Of a DNA stretch of 64,000 bases, positions 33,744-42,653 are shown piece after piece. This DNA comes from Eutrophocola sp965662685 (GTDB taxonomy: Bacteria; Pseudomonadota; Gammaproteobacteria; Pseudomonadales; Pseudohongiellaceae): the NCBI GenBank assembly GCA_965662685.1, contig CBFIIQ010000001.1, forward strand, positions 1 to 64,000, written 5' to 3'. Position numbers and translations under genes: made by a program. The first letter of the stretch is position 1. Each line of letters opens with the position of its first letter. The notes beneath the pieces were generated by a model, which did no database searches, had not been told where the DNA came from, and was given only the letters and a program-made list of their open reading frames with translations.

Positions 33744-34805
33744 ATGAAAATCATTTTTATAGTTTTTACGCTGGTAATGACGGCAATGCCTGCAAGCGCC
33801 CAATGGCTGGATCGTCCCTGGCCCGGCATTCCGCGTACTGCCAATGGTGAACCAGATCTTGAGGCACCAGCGCCCCGTGGCATCGATGGCCACCCCGATT
33901 TTACCGGTGTCTGGAGCGGCCCCCCTCCCGTCGCCAACCTCGATCCTGCACAATTACAACCATGGGTTTCCGAACTTGCCAGTCAGCGCCAGCAGAATTT
34001 TTACAAGGATCGCCCCCTGTTTCGCTGTCTACCCAATGGACCAGAAACAGAAAGCTCTGGCGGTTGGAAGCGACTTATTCAAACACCGGCGACCATTGTT
34101 ATCCTGAACGAAGATCTCACCTATCGGGTGATTCATATGGATGGTCGTGAACTGGAATCCGACCCGATACCAAGCTTTACCGGGTATTCGGTTGGTCATT
34201 GGGAAGGTGACACGCTGGTAGTGGACACCAATGGCTTTAACGATCAAACCTGGCTAAGCCGCTGGGGAGTTTCGCACTCTGAAGCATTGCGAGTAAATGA
34301 GCGCTACAGTCGTCCCGATTTCGGCCACATGGAAATAGTGACTACTTTTACAGACCCGGAGGCATTTACAGCACACTGGGGTTTTGAAACAACAATGGAA
34401 CTGGCGGCGGATACGGAAATACTGGAGTCTGTTTGTGAACGTCGCAGTGACGATTGGTCTGGCAACTTATCAGATACCGAGGCGAAAAGAGTATCCGTAG
34501 CGCCAGAAACGCTGGCACGGTATGTTGGTGTTTACCGGGGTATTTATGCCGGTAGTGAGCGGACCTACGAAATATCACTTTCGGGTAACGACCTGGTTGC
34601 CAGGATTGTTGGCGATTATGATGCCATTGGCCTCGGTGCCGCAGGACTGGAGCAGGGTGCACCGCGAAAACTGGTACCCCTCTCACAAACGCAATTTGAT
34701 GGCCTGGGGCTCGGGTACAATTTTATGGTCAATGAGGATGGTGAAGTGGAAAGTGTGAGTATTTCCCATGTCTCGGGTGACTATACTTATTCCAGACTGC
34801 CATAA
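33744..34805 (+). CDS. secreted SIGHWEGD-family protein, paralogue E
   Basis: 353 aa from the ATG at 33744; signal peptide to about ASAQ. It opens with a proline-rich WLDRPWPGIPRTANGEPDLE segment, then GHPDFTGVWSG. The hallmark is FTGYSVGHWEGDTLVVDT with DTNGFNDQTWLSRWG, the form most often seen in Acidobacteria and marine gammaproteobacteria. An extra C-terminal ~95 residues (RYVGVYRGIYAG...) resemble the small beta-domain found behind some serine hydrolases (DUF3471-like). No DUF6152 gene is adjacent. Confidence 0.72.
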   Translation: MKIIFIVFTLVMTAMPASAQWLDRPWPGIPRTANGEPDLEAPAPRGIDGHPDFTGVWSGPPPVANLDPAQLQPWVSELASQRQQNFYKDRPLFRCLPNGPETESSGGWKRLIQTPATIVILNEDLTYRVIHMDGRELESDPIPSFTGYSVGHWEGDTLVVDTNGFNDQTWLSRWGVSHSEALRVNERYSRPDFGHMEIVTTFTDPEAFTAHWGFETTMELAADTEILESVCERRSDDWSGNLSDTEAKRVSVAPETLARYVGVYRGIYAGSERTYEISLSGNDLVARIVGDYDAIGLGAAGLEQGAPRKLVPLSQTQFDGLGLGYNFMVNEDGEVESVSISHVSGDYTYSRLP

Positions 34806-34876
34806 AACGAAACTTTATATATATGTTATAGGTGTATAGCTGGATATCTGTACGAGTTTTAAGGTCTTTATGCAGC

Positions 34877-35626
34877 CTATTGCAGAATTCTAGTGGCACT
34901 AAATATATCGCCGGCGTTTATTTTACAGGATGAATCCTCGCTGATTGGTTCACAGTCAATTACTTCAAGCTCCAATTCTCCAACTGCAGTCATGGTCAGT
35001 TTGATTGACATATTCTCTGCCCCATAAAGCGTATTTATAAGCACCTCATTGTTTATGACGGTGCCAGACTGGACGTCCCAGTCATAGGGCAAAAAATCGT
35101 AAAGGATTGACACAATAGCTTCATCGGCAGACTGGTGAATTGATAAATAGATATCTTCGCCAGTATTCCAGATGCCGGAAAAGTCCGAGTAACCAGTATC
35201 TGAAAGATTTTCAGGCTCAATTGAAATTTCATAGGTTAAATCTATAAAAAACCCTTCATATTGAATCGAAAGATAATACTCCCCCTCCAATTCAGCCCTG
35301 ACAACAAAGGTTTCTGGCACGGATAAATCCGAATCAAATTGCTCTATTAAATTGCCCCCGGGATTATAAACATGCACTTTCCAGGCAATAGAGTTATAGG
35401 GGAAATTTCTGGCAATCTGGTCAACTAAACTCAAATTGATCGTCAATGCGGAATTGACAGGCACAATAACTTTATACCAATCCAGATCATTATAATTTTC
35501 TATCTTCCCTGTTGTGCTGCCACCGGTTCCCAGGGAATTAGGTGTAAGGATAGTGTCATTTGGCTCTACTTCTGCAAGAGCAAAAGAAGAGTAAAAAAGT
35601 ATGAAATAAATTATTGCCTTTTTCAT
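34877..35626 (-). CDS. secreted protein with PPC-like domain
   Basis: 249 aa. The signal peptide ends ALAE. EPNDTILTPNSLGTGGSTTG, then ENYNDLDWYKVIV, is the bacterial pre-peptidase C-terminal (PPC) domain pattern, about residues 20-130. The C-terminal half (SDFSGIWNTGEDIYLSIHQ) is a separate beta-rich domain, faintly like the PDFSG start of the SIGHWEGD proteins. No catalytic motif is seen. It and the gene upstream on the same strand are more AT-rich than their neighbours. Confidence 0.6.
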   Translation of the reverse strand: MKKAIIYFILFYSSFALAEVEPNDTILTPNSLGTGGSTTGKIENYNDLDWYKVIVPVNSALTINLSLVDQIARNFPYNSIAWKVHVYNPGGNLIEQFDSDLSVPETFVVRAELEGEYYLSIQYEGFFIDLTYEISIEPENLSDTGYSDFSGIWNTGEDIYLSIHQSADEAIVSILYDFLPYDWDVQSGTVINNEVLINTLYGAENMSIKLTMTAVGELELEVIDCEPISEDSSCKINAGDIFSATRILQ

Positions 35627-35670
35627 GAATGCTATTGCTCTAATTATTAATTGCCATTAATTAAACATTT

Positions 35671-37119
35671 CTATTTTGAGATAACACCTAAACCGAACAC
35701 TGAACAACTTTCAAGCTCATCTGATTTCAGGCATTCTTTTCTCGCTCTTCCACCAACAACCTCCAGAGCAAGGCTGTCAGAGTTAAAATGTATTGGCGCA
35801 TTATCATCGTCAAGCTTATAACCGAAATACAGATGATAACTACCTTGAGTTATTGCACCATCAAAAACCAGCATCCTGAAACTTTCTTCCATGGTCGAAA
35901 AAGATTTATATGATTGCAAATCACGCCATTTACCGTTCCAGGAATTCCAGTTGTATTGTTGATCCAAATAACTTAACGCCTTGCCAGCTGCACTTTTTTT
36001 CAACAACACGACAAAGACTTCAGACCCTTTACCAACATCTTCGGCTTCCGGAGCTATAGTAGCAGTTATCTGAATTCTATCTGACTCAATGAATACTGTT
36101 TCTGTCACTGCACGATAGTTAAAGGTTGCAGCCGCGTTAATTAATGCAGAACTGCTTACGCCTTCTGACGTCATTATTGGTGAAAGCTCTTCCTCAGACA
36201 AAGCCTCAAGCAGACCAAGGACCAGCTCATCATCGATGCCATTTTCTGGATTAAACGCATCGAAATCAGAGGGAAGAGCATGACATTCACTGTAGCTGAA
36301 ATCAGCAAGCTCAGGCGATTGAGCCAGGAAATCATTAGCTGGTATTTCAAGATTGTTCTTGGGATTAATTTCATGGGCATAAGACAGGCTGTCTTTTCTG
36401 TCATTGATATATTCATCTAACTGATCCAGGTCCACTGCCGCAAAATGATTAAAATGAATTTCCAGACAGATACTGTCAAGAGCCGAACTTTGGTCAGCTA
36501 AAAGTATGGCATCCACACCAAACCAATCGTTTTCAGCAATATCAAAATCATTAAAAAATACATTGTAGGACGAGTCTTCCTGGAGATTGATTTCCAGGGT
36601 GTCATGAAAAAGATTATTAATTATGTCAACGCGGCCAAAACTGGAGATAGAGACCTCCTGTCTGTCCTCATTCGGCATGCCGAATACATTGTTTACAAGT
36701 AGAAGTCGCTCCCCGGATGCAAAATCCCCTCCACCTGATAGTTCAGAGTTTTTGAGACTTAGGAAGCCTCTGGAAACTGGAGCCGTTAATGCTGCATAGT
36801 TTATTTCCATGACTTCGCCACCTTTTCCATCAATAGTGGAATTAATAACGATTTTATTATTTGCCTCTCCTAAAACTCTTAATATTCCATAAACCCGTAT
36901 ATCGCCATCAACGCCGTCTACACATCCCGTGAAATCAGATTCGCATGACACATCAATGGTAGCGCCCGGTAATATTGTAAGAGTGACATTAGGCGGAATT
37001 TCAATTGCCTCAGAGATAACAACCGCTCCGGACCATTCAGTATCTTCTTCGAGGATCAGCGCACTAAGTGCAGCTGAATAACACCATGGAATTAAAACCA
37101 ATAGAAAACGACACTTCAT
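35671..37119 (-). CDS. secreted protein with possible beta-helix start
   Basis: 482 aa with a signal peptide to about SALS. The N-terminal section repeats patterns like NVTLTILPGATIDVSC, GDIRVYGILRVLGEANNK and IVINSTI, as in parallel beta-helix proteins. The rest is acidic, with EELSPIMTSEGVSSSALINA and a beta-sandwich-like end. No family is recognised. It is 44 bp upstream of the PPC-domain gene on the same strand and shares its AT-rich composition, so the two form a likely unit, perhaps acquired. Confidence 0.55.
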   Translation of the reverse strand: MKCRFLLVLIPWCYSAALSALILEEDTEWSGAVVISEAIEIPPNVTLTILPGATIDVSCESDFTGCVDGVDGDIRVYGILRVLGEANNKIVINSTIDGKGGEVMEINYAALTAPVSRGFLSLKNSELSGGGDFASGERLLLVNNVFGMPNEDRQEVSISSFGRVDIINNLFHDTLEINLQEDSSYNVFFNDFDIAENDWFGVDAILLADQSSALDSICLEIHFNHFAAVDLDQLDEYINDRKDSLSYAHEINPKNNLEIPANDFLAQSPELADFSYSECHALPSDFDAFNPENGIDDELVLGLLEALSEEELSPIMTSEGVSSSALINAAATFNYRAVTETVFIESDRIQITATIAPEAEDVGKGSEVFVVLLKKSAAGKALSYLDQQYNWNSWNGKWRDLQSYKSFSTMEESFRMLVFDGAITQGSYHLYFGYKLDDDNAPIHFNSDSLALEVVGGRARKECLKSDELESCSVFGLGVISK

Positions 37120-37131
37120 ACTTAAATCCAG

Positions 37132-37572
37132 CTAGGGTATGGCTTTTGCGTTGATTGCATCCAATTCATACAAGCCATTAAAAACAAGCTCATCGTAACT
37201 GACGATACCAAGCACCTTGTTATCCTCAACCACCGGGGCATTGGACAGACCAAAATGATCAAACATACGCGCAACATAACGTACATCCATTTCAGGATCG
37301 ATGGGGATTACCGGCTTTGACATAATTTCATACACATTGACCCGCTCTGGCGCCCTGTCTTTCGCCAATACTTTCTTGGCTATATCACTTAAAAGCACAA
37401 TGCCCCAGGCATCATGCTTATTGCGTTTCTTCACAATCACCACAACGGATTTACTCTCACGCATCGCTGACAGGGCTTCTTTCACTGTGGCCAGACCATC
37501 GAGTTCAAGATGCTTTTCATGCATCACATCGCGGGCTTTGATTACTTTCTTTTCTATTTCTTTCTTATCCAT
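37132..37572 (-). CDS. CBS-domain protein
   Basis: 146 aa with two CBS motifs: ARDVMHEKHLELDGLATVKE to about residue 65 and VYEIMSKPVIPIDPEMDVRY to about 130. CBS pairs bind adenine nucleotides. Its start overlaps the PII-like gene stop by 1 bp, and two DUF1538 genes lie upstream in the same operon. A regulatory subunit sensing energy state for the DUF1538 transporter is the likely role. Confidence 0.85.
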   Translation of the reverse strand: MDKKEIEKKVIKARDVMHEKHLELDGLATVKEALSAMRESKSVVVIVKKRNKHDAWGIVLLSDIAKKVLAKDRAPERVNVYEIMSKPVIPIDPEMDVRYVARMFDHFGLSNAPVVEDNKVLGIVSYDELVFNGLYELDAINAKAIP

Positions 37573-37922
37573 TACAACAGGTCCTCCACGTCGCTGGTTA
37601 TTTTTTCTACCTGGTGAACAATGCCTACAGCATCTTCCACATCTATCTGGAACGCAATACCGGTTCCGGGCTTTTCATCAAACTCCCCTACCTCGTTTAT
37701 ACGCTCCAGGATATGACGGCTAAGGTGTTCCTCTACCAGAAACAGCACTACATCGCGCTGGGTTTCCAGGGTGAGCCCAAAAAAGGTTTTGGATTTGTTT
37801 ACACCTTCACCGCGAGCATTATTAATGACCGTCGCACCAGTAGCTCCGGCCTCCCGCGCCGCATCCATGACATCATCGGTTTTGTCGTCTTCGACAAAAA
37901 CCACAATCATTTTAAAGTGCAT
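37572..37922 (-). CDS. PII-like signalling protein
   Basis: 116 aa of PII/GlnB fold: MIVVFVEDDKTDDVMDAARE, GATGATVINNARGEG, and a T-loop-like KSKTFFGLTLETQRDVVLFL region. The GlnB uridylylation Tyr in the T-loop is missing, so it is a PII-like paralogue rather than GlnB itself. It lies between the DUF1538 pair and the CBS gene. Such PII-like proteins commonly control a neighbouring transporter by binding nucleotides. Confidence 0.82.
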   Translation of the reverse strand: MHFKMIVVFVEDDKTDDVMDAAREAGATGATVINNARGEGVNKSKTFFGLTLETQRDVVLFLVEEHLSRHILERINEVGEFDEKPGTGIAFQIDVEDAVGIVHQVEKITSDVEDLL

Positions 37923-37937
37923 GCTTCTCTCCTCACG

Positions 37938-38768
37938 TTAACTTTTAGTATTCGAATTGGGGCTATCACTGACATCCTTTTTAACGCTCCGATAACTGAC
38001 ATAACGGCTGCGGGCTTCAGATAACTGCGCATAGGCCATCACCGATATGATCGGGAACAGACTGGCAAAAGCAATCAGGCCAAAGCCATCAATCAATGGA
38101 TTTCGACCCGGAATGGTTTGTGACAGACCAAGACCCAAAGCAGCCACCAGCGGAACCGTTACTGTGGAGGTGGTAACCCCGCCAGAGTCATAGGCCAGGG
38201 GGATAATAAGTTTCGGCGCAAACGAGGTCTGGATCACAACAACCACATAGCCACTAATGATGTACCAGTGAATCGGATCACCCACTACAATCCGGTAACA
38301 TCCCAGGGAAATGCCCACAGCTACGCCCAGGGCCACGGCAATGCGCAAGCCCCAGATACCAATCGCACCACCGGATACCTCATTGGCTTTAATGGCGACG
38401 GCAATCAGTGAAGGCTCTGCGATAGTGGTGGAAAAACCGATCAGGAAAGCAAAAACATATACCCAGTAATAATCCTGCCACAACACGCCGGCTTCAGGCG
38501 GCAGGCCGCCGCTGGCAGCATGGATAAAGCCGGGATCCGTGAGCTGGGCCGCCATCAGTTTACCCAGCGGAAACAGCGCCCACTCCAGCCCCAACAGGAA
38601 CAGGCTCAAGCCGATCAATACCCAGCCAAAGCCCACAAGGATCTGCCCCAGATGCGCGGGCTTCTTGCGTAGCACCAGAAACTGGAAGCCAAAAATGATG
38701 GCTGCAATCGGCAGTACATCCCTGACAGTGCCTATGGTGACGCTGAAAATCTCACTGATAATCTCCAT
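37938..38768 (-). CDS. DUF1538 membrane protein (UmpB-like)
   Basis: 276 aa with at least seven hydrophobic segments. The repeated motif IPLAYDSGGVTTSTVTVPLV, then LGLGLSQTIPGRNPLIDGFG, is shared with the protein encoded upstream. DUF1538 pairs (UmpA/UmpB) were reported from Halomonas as a two-component sodium(potassium)/proton antiporter. The start overlaps the stop of its partner by 1 bp. This copy is longer, with a charged C-terminal tail. Confidence 0.85.
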   Translation of the reverse strand: MEIISEIFSVTIGTVRDVLPIAAIIFGFQFLVLRKKPAHLGQILVGFGWVLIGLSLFLLGLEWALFPLGKLMAAQLTDPGFIHAASGGLPPEAGVLWQDYYWVYVFAFLIGFSTTIAEPSLIAVAIKANEVSGGAIGIWGLRIAVALGVAVGISLGCYRIVVGDPIHWYIISGYVVVVIQTSFAPKLIIPLAYDSGGVTTSTVTVPLVAALGLGLSQTIPGRNPLIDGFGLIAFASLFPIISVMAYAQLSEARSRYVSYRSVKKDVSDSPNSNTKS

Positions 38769-39502
38769 CAGATGAGCATCCCGTAGGCCATGACAAAAAT
38801 TATTGGCGTGAGTGAAGCAAAAGCGATCAGGCCAAAGCCATCAATCATTGGATTTCGACCCTTGATGGATGAGGCCAGTCCGACGCCCAGGGCAGTGACC
38901 AGTGGGACGGTAATTGTGGAAGTAGTGACGCCCCCGGAGTCGTAGGCGATGCCGATAATTTCACGGGGAGCAAACATGGTCATGATCACCACCAATACAT
39001 AACCACCGATGATAATCCATTGAATCGGCCAGCCTTTCAGAATACGGACCACGCCAATGACAATAGCCAACCCTACCGACAGCGCGACAGTAAAACGCAA
39101 ACCATTGGCATAATTATTTTTCGCCAGCTCGGTGTTTTCTATCATTTGTCCAAGGGCGGCGACATTTGCCGCCTCGGCAACAACCGCAATCAGGGCAGGC
39201 TCGGCCACAGTAGTACCAAATCCAAGGGCAAAGGCAAAAAGCAGCAACCACACCACACTGCCCTTGCGAGCAAATTCATGGGCCATGGATTCACCAATGG
39301 GAAACAGGCCCTGCTCCAGACCATGAATGAAAAAAGTAAGTCCCAGCACGACAAACAGAATGCCTACCACCAATTGCCCGACATTGGGTAAAGGCTGCTG
39401 CAGTACCGCAAACTGGAAAAACAGAATCACCAACACAATTGGCAACAAATCCCGCAGGCTGCCAATCATTGCACCAAGAAGTTTTTTCAGGGTATCAAGC
39501 AT
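38768..39502 (-). CDS. DUF1538 membrane protein (UmpA-like)
   Basis: 244 aa with about seven membrane segments. The same core motif, GIAYDSGGVTTSTITVPLVT, then GRNPMIDGFGLIAFASLTPI, appears at the same relative place as in the following gene, so the two are paralogues that probably form one heteromeric channel. It is the first gene of the operon DUF1538-DUF1538-PII-CBS. The start is the ATG at 39502. Confidence 0.85.
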   Translation of the reverse strand: MLDTLKKLLGAMIGSLRDLLPIVLVILFFQFAVLQQPLPNVGQLVVGILFVVLGLTFFIHGLEQGLFPIGESMAHEFARKGSVVWLLLFAFALGFGTTVAEPALIAVVAEAANVAALGQMIENTELAKNNYANGLRFTVALSVGLAIVIGVVRILKGWPIQWIIIGGYVLVVIMTMFAPREIIGIAYDSGGVTTSTITVPLVTALGVGLASSIKGRNPMIDGFGLIAFASLTPIIFVMAYGMLI

Positions 39503-39592
39503 GGATTGAATAAGGGTATCTGGAATAAGCCAGAATCTGGAATTTCAGACTTCCCTGATTTTGAGTCCTCTTTAATTAACTTGCAGAATGAG

Positions 39593-40186
39593 CTACCAGC
39601 CTTCATCCAGAGGCAACTCTGTATTCGCCTTGATATTGACCAACGCACAGTGATGGTAGGTAAAGCCACCTTCGCGGAAGCCTGGATGCTCTTCCATAAA
39701 TTGTACGACCTGTAAAAAGCAGCCTTCACAGTCAATATTGGGAATGGCTATTTCTGTTTCCAGGGGGCCGGTACGTCGTTCCTGGTTAGCCCAGAGGCCA
39801 TCAACCAGTACCGGCGCTACTGGTGCCATTGCCACTGGTGCATAATCCGAACGTGGACCGCGCTCAGTCTCTTTCATTACCGCTTCCGGGTCAGCCGGCA
39901 ACCAGTTAATGCGTCTGGCCAGCGCTACCCGGTAATGTCCGGGATGGTAAATCGTTTCTTCTATAGCAAGGCGCATCATAGAACCGCCCATGACATCAGT
40001 CACGCTGCCAGTGCGCATACCACCATCAGCCACGGTACCACCACAAGGCGCCATTTTCTGCGGATCGCCACGCTCGTCCTCTTCTATCCAGGAAGCGGGT
40101 GAATTTAATTTGAAATGGCCATAGCTGTTGGCGGCCATCAGGCTAAAGGCCAAGCCAAGGCCGGTTTTCAAAAAAGGATTAAGCAC
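39593..40186 (-). CDS. LPMO-like secreted protein (SCE4755-type) with N-terminal His
   Basis: 197 aa. I choose the GTG at 40186, preceded by AAGGGAG at the right distance, giving a leader that ends NSYG, so the mature protein starts HFKLNSPASW. A free N-terminal His plus DERGDPQKMAPCGG, YHPGHYRVALAR and a late HH pair in GFTYHHCALV is the arrangement of copper histidine-brace proteins, and it matches the family named SCE4755 polysaccharide-monooxygenase-like. Longer upstream reading in frame lacks a ribosome site. It is 90 bp upstream of the UmpAB operon on the same strand. Confidence 0.72.
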   Translation of the reverse strand: MLNPFLKTGLGLAFSLMAANSYGHFKLNSPASWIEEDERGDPQKMAPCGGTVADGGMRTGSVTDVMGGSMMRLAIEETIYHPGHYRVALARRINWLPADPEAVMKETERGPRSDYAPVAMAPVAPVLVDGLWANQERRTGPLETEIAIPNIDCEGCFLQVVQFMEEHPGFREGGFTYHHCALVNIKANTELPLDEGW

Positions 40187-40424
40187 ATCAGTCTCCCTTG
40201 CAATCCCCCCACACACGGCGGAACTTTTATGAATAACAAAGTGGAAATTTATCACAGACAGGAATAAAAAAGCAGGAAATAAATACAGCTCATTTCTTTC
40301 TCCGCCTAATGAGCAAGTCGTATGTCACATCAGGAACCTCTGATTAATCTTATTTCACACTTTCTTGGCAATTGTGGGCAATACAGTGGTAAATTTGTCA
40401 GTTGTTCTAATGGGGGAAAAAAAT

Positions 40425-41759
40425 ATGTCAGTTACATTTAGTGAAGTTATGTCAAACAAACCACTACGGCTGTTTCAGGTGGTTACATTTATTATTTGTG
40501 TGATCGTGCTTGTCGCGGATGGTATGGATGCACAGATGCTCGGTGTTGTGGCACCTCTGATCATTGATGATTTTGGTATTGACCGGGGAACTTTTGGCCT
40601 GGCGCTGAGTGCAGCGCTGGTCGGTTTCGGCCTCGGTTCCTGGAGCGGAGGATGGCTTGGAGACACCGTTGGACGGCGTTGGTCGCTGGCGCTGGCTGCA
40701 GTGGTTTTTTCCCTTGGTACAATCGCCGTTAGTACATCCGCAGATGTCTGGCAAATGGCATTTTGGCGCCTTGTCAGTGGCCTGGGCTTTGGCTCTGCCT
40801 ATGCCAATGCCATCACTCTGGCTGGCGAGTGGCTGCCGGGACGCTGGCGCTCGGTGGGCGTAACCACCCTTTCAGTAGGGACACCCGCTGGCGGCATGGT
40901 GGTGGGGATCATCGCTCCCAGTTTGGTGGAAAGTTACGACTGGGATGGTTCCTTTATCTTTCTGGGCATTCTTACCTTGCTGGTTGTTGTCCTGATCATT
41001 GCTTTTTTGCGTGACAGTCCCACTTTCCTGATGGCAAGAGGTAAAGTTGAGGAAGCGAAAAAAGCGGCGCTAAAGGTAACTGACGAAGAACTTGATCTTA
41101 TGGAAGAAACTCACCTTCCTGATTCGGATGGCGGCACCATTGGTGTCTTGCATCGCACTAACAAGCGACTCAATATCGGTGTTGGTATTGCCTTTACGTC
41201 GGCGACGATGGTTGCTTATGGCATCCTGGGCTGGACCACCACCATACTGACTGCCAAAGGCTTCGAGTTTGATCAAGCCTCCTATGCCGTTGCCGTCGCC
41301 GGCATGACCTCTATCTTGTCTTCTATTGCCGCCGGCCTGATTGTGCAGCGCTTCGGCTCGAAACTGGCCATGAACTCTTTCAGTGGCATTTTGCTGGTGA
41401 CCCTGATTCTGCTCACCATTATGCTGGAATCACTGTCGGGAGTGCCAAGTGACAGCGAAAGATTAATCGTGGTTACATTGATTGGCATCGCTGCGGCCTT
41501 TTTCAGCGCCAGTATCGCCAGTATGTACGCCATCATGACCCACGCCTATCCACCATCCTGCCGTTCGGCCGGGATTGGATTCGGGATATTCATGGGTCGC
41601 TTTGGCGCTATCGGCTCCAGCGCCTTCGGTGGCACGCTGCTTGATATCGGTGCAGGCAGTACCGTGCCCTTCTTTGCTGTCATGTGCGTTGGTGCCGCGT
41701 TAATATCCAGTGCCGCATTTGTGATTGACCGCCCTGTACCACCGTTAGCCAAAACCTGA
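40425..41759 (+). CDS. MFS transporter, aromatic acid:H+ symporter type
   Basis: 444 aa, twelve hydrophobic segments. Family marks: DGMDAQMLGVVAPLIIDDFG (the D-x-x-D in helix 1 of the AAHS group), GWLGDTVGRRWSL in loop 2-3, and RDSPTFLMARGK in the central loop. I start it at 40425 (MSVTFSEVM), 8 bp after GGGGGA. AAHS carriers import benzoate, vanillate or related acids, which fits the Rieske oxygenases and the hydroquinone dioxygenase in this window. It is followed by a strong terminator. Confidence 0.85.
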   Translation: MSVTFSEVMSNKPLRLFQVVTFIICVIVLVADGMDAQMLGVVAPLIIDDFGIDRGTFGLALSAALVGFGLGSWSGGWLGDTVGRRWSLALAAVVFSLGTIAVSTSADVWQMAFWRLVSGLGFGSAYANAITLAGEWLPGRWRSVGVTTLSVGTPAGGMVVGIIAPSLVESYDWDGSFIFLGILTLLVVVLIIAFLRDSPTFLMARGKVEEAKKAALKVTDEELDLMEETHLPDSDGGTIGVLHRTNKRLNIGVGIAFTSATMVAYGILGWTTTILTAKGFEFDQASYAVAVAGMTSILSSIAAGLIVQRFGSKLAMNSFSGILLVTLILLTIMLESLSGVPSDSERLIVVTLIGIAAAFFSASIASMYAIMTHAYPPSCRSAGIGFGIFMGRFGAIGSSAFGGTLLDIGAGSTVPFFAVMCVGAALISSAAFVIDRPVPPLAKT

Positions 41760-41771
41760 CATTTACAAGGC

Positions 41772-41806
41772 AAAAAAGGGAACAGTATTTAGCTGTTCCC
41801 TTTTTT
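41772..41806 (+). terminator. rho-independent terminator after the MFS gene
   Basis: 14-bp perfect stem (41772-41785 with 41793-41806) with a GGGAACAG/CTGTTCCC core, a 7-nt loop and six T's; the A6/T6 ends allow action in either direction. It begins 12 bp after the stop codon. Confidence 0.9.
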
Positions 41807-41837
41807 ATGCGCTTTTACTGATTCAGTGCCTATCCAT

Positions 41838-41975
41838 TCTTCAACGTTGTGATGAGCATTCTGAACATCATCAATTTCATTGAGCATATCATTCAATTTT
41901 TTCAAACACGGTTATACCGTATTCATCGTTAAACTGTGTACAGGTTTGCGCTATGAATTGAAGTTCATCCTCCTC
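41838..41975 (-). pseudogene. YebC C-terminal remnant
   Basis: The minus strand reads EDELQFIAQTCTQFNDEYGI, then TVFEKIE, and after a 1-base shift KLNDMLNEIDDVQNAHHNVE. This aligns with the last ~45 residues of the intact protein at 13491-14207 (DEIQFIPQTFTQLSGEDDIA ... MLNEVDDVQNVYHNVEQ). No start or N-terminal domains are present. Confidence 0.85.
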
Positions 41976-42222
41976 ATAACTCAAAAAGCAAAAAACCAGA
42001 AAAAGAAGCAACGCTCTTATTCTTCAAATCAAAAAGTCGTACTTTACAACGCCTGCTGACGGATTCTTCCTCTTGCACCTATTCTCAGCAATCTGAATCA
42101 GGAGATCCATATGAGTGATATAAGCGCAGGAAACAAGCGCAACCTTGCAGCCATTTTTTTCATCTGAGAGCCACTTTTCTGACATGTATTTTGTTCTCAG
42201 CGGGGAAGAAATGTGCTCTTAA

Positions 42223-42432
42223 CTTTCAGCTCATGGTATCAAAGCCCGCGCTCAGGTTGTCAAAGGGAAAAATGCCGGCAAAGCCCTGGCACAGGCGGCT
42301 GACGAACAAAATGCTGGTCTGCTTCTTTATTGTGCCTATACCCGCGGGCGCATCCGGGAGATGATTTTGGGGGGTGTAACAGAATATTTGCTCTGTAACT
42401 CAAAGAGACCGGTCATTATGTTACATGTCTGA
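42223..42432 (+). pseudogene. universal stress protein C-terminal remnant
   Basis: In frame to the TGA at 42430: ARAQVVKGKNAGKALAQAAD, then GRIREMILGGVTEYLLCNSK and RPVIMLHV. This is the C-terminal half of a UspA-type domain, including the nucleotide-binding G-x-x-x-x-x-x-GG-V block. A stop codon (42220-42222) cuts it off from any N-terminus. Confidence 0.8.
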
Positions 42433-42548
42433 TTATTGCTCCAACAACCTCCATTTGTGTTGGTTAACCATGGCTGACCAGCCTTCTGACTCCACCTTCA
42501 CAAGTATTAAACGAAACTGACAATGTAAAGGTGCTATCCGACTGTTAA

Positions 42549-42589
42549 TTGACCTTCATCAAAATTACGGATTTCCAATTATTTATTAT
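42549..42589 (+). promoter_or_regulatory. FNR/ANR-type box and -10 for the Mtr-like operon
   Basis: TTGACCTTCATCAA (42549-42562) matches the FNR consensus TTGAT-N4-ATCAA at 9 of 10 defined positions. A -10-like TATTAT lies at 42584-42589, which would start transcription near 42596. The box centre (42555.5) is then at about -41, the usual place for a class II FNR-activated promoter. The decahaem cytochrome starts at 42654. Low-oxygen induction is inferred. Confidence 0.65.
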
Positions 42590-42653
42590 TAATCTGGAGC
42601 GTGGGTGGGTGTCTATGAAGTAAATTATTTATTTAAAAAGGAAGGGATAAGCT

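Noticed and set aside
42111..42167. Short frame (about 18 aa) after AGGAG between the two remnants
   Set aside because: Good ribosome site but too short, no match, and set in decayed DNA; probably the residue of a lost gene start.
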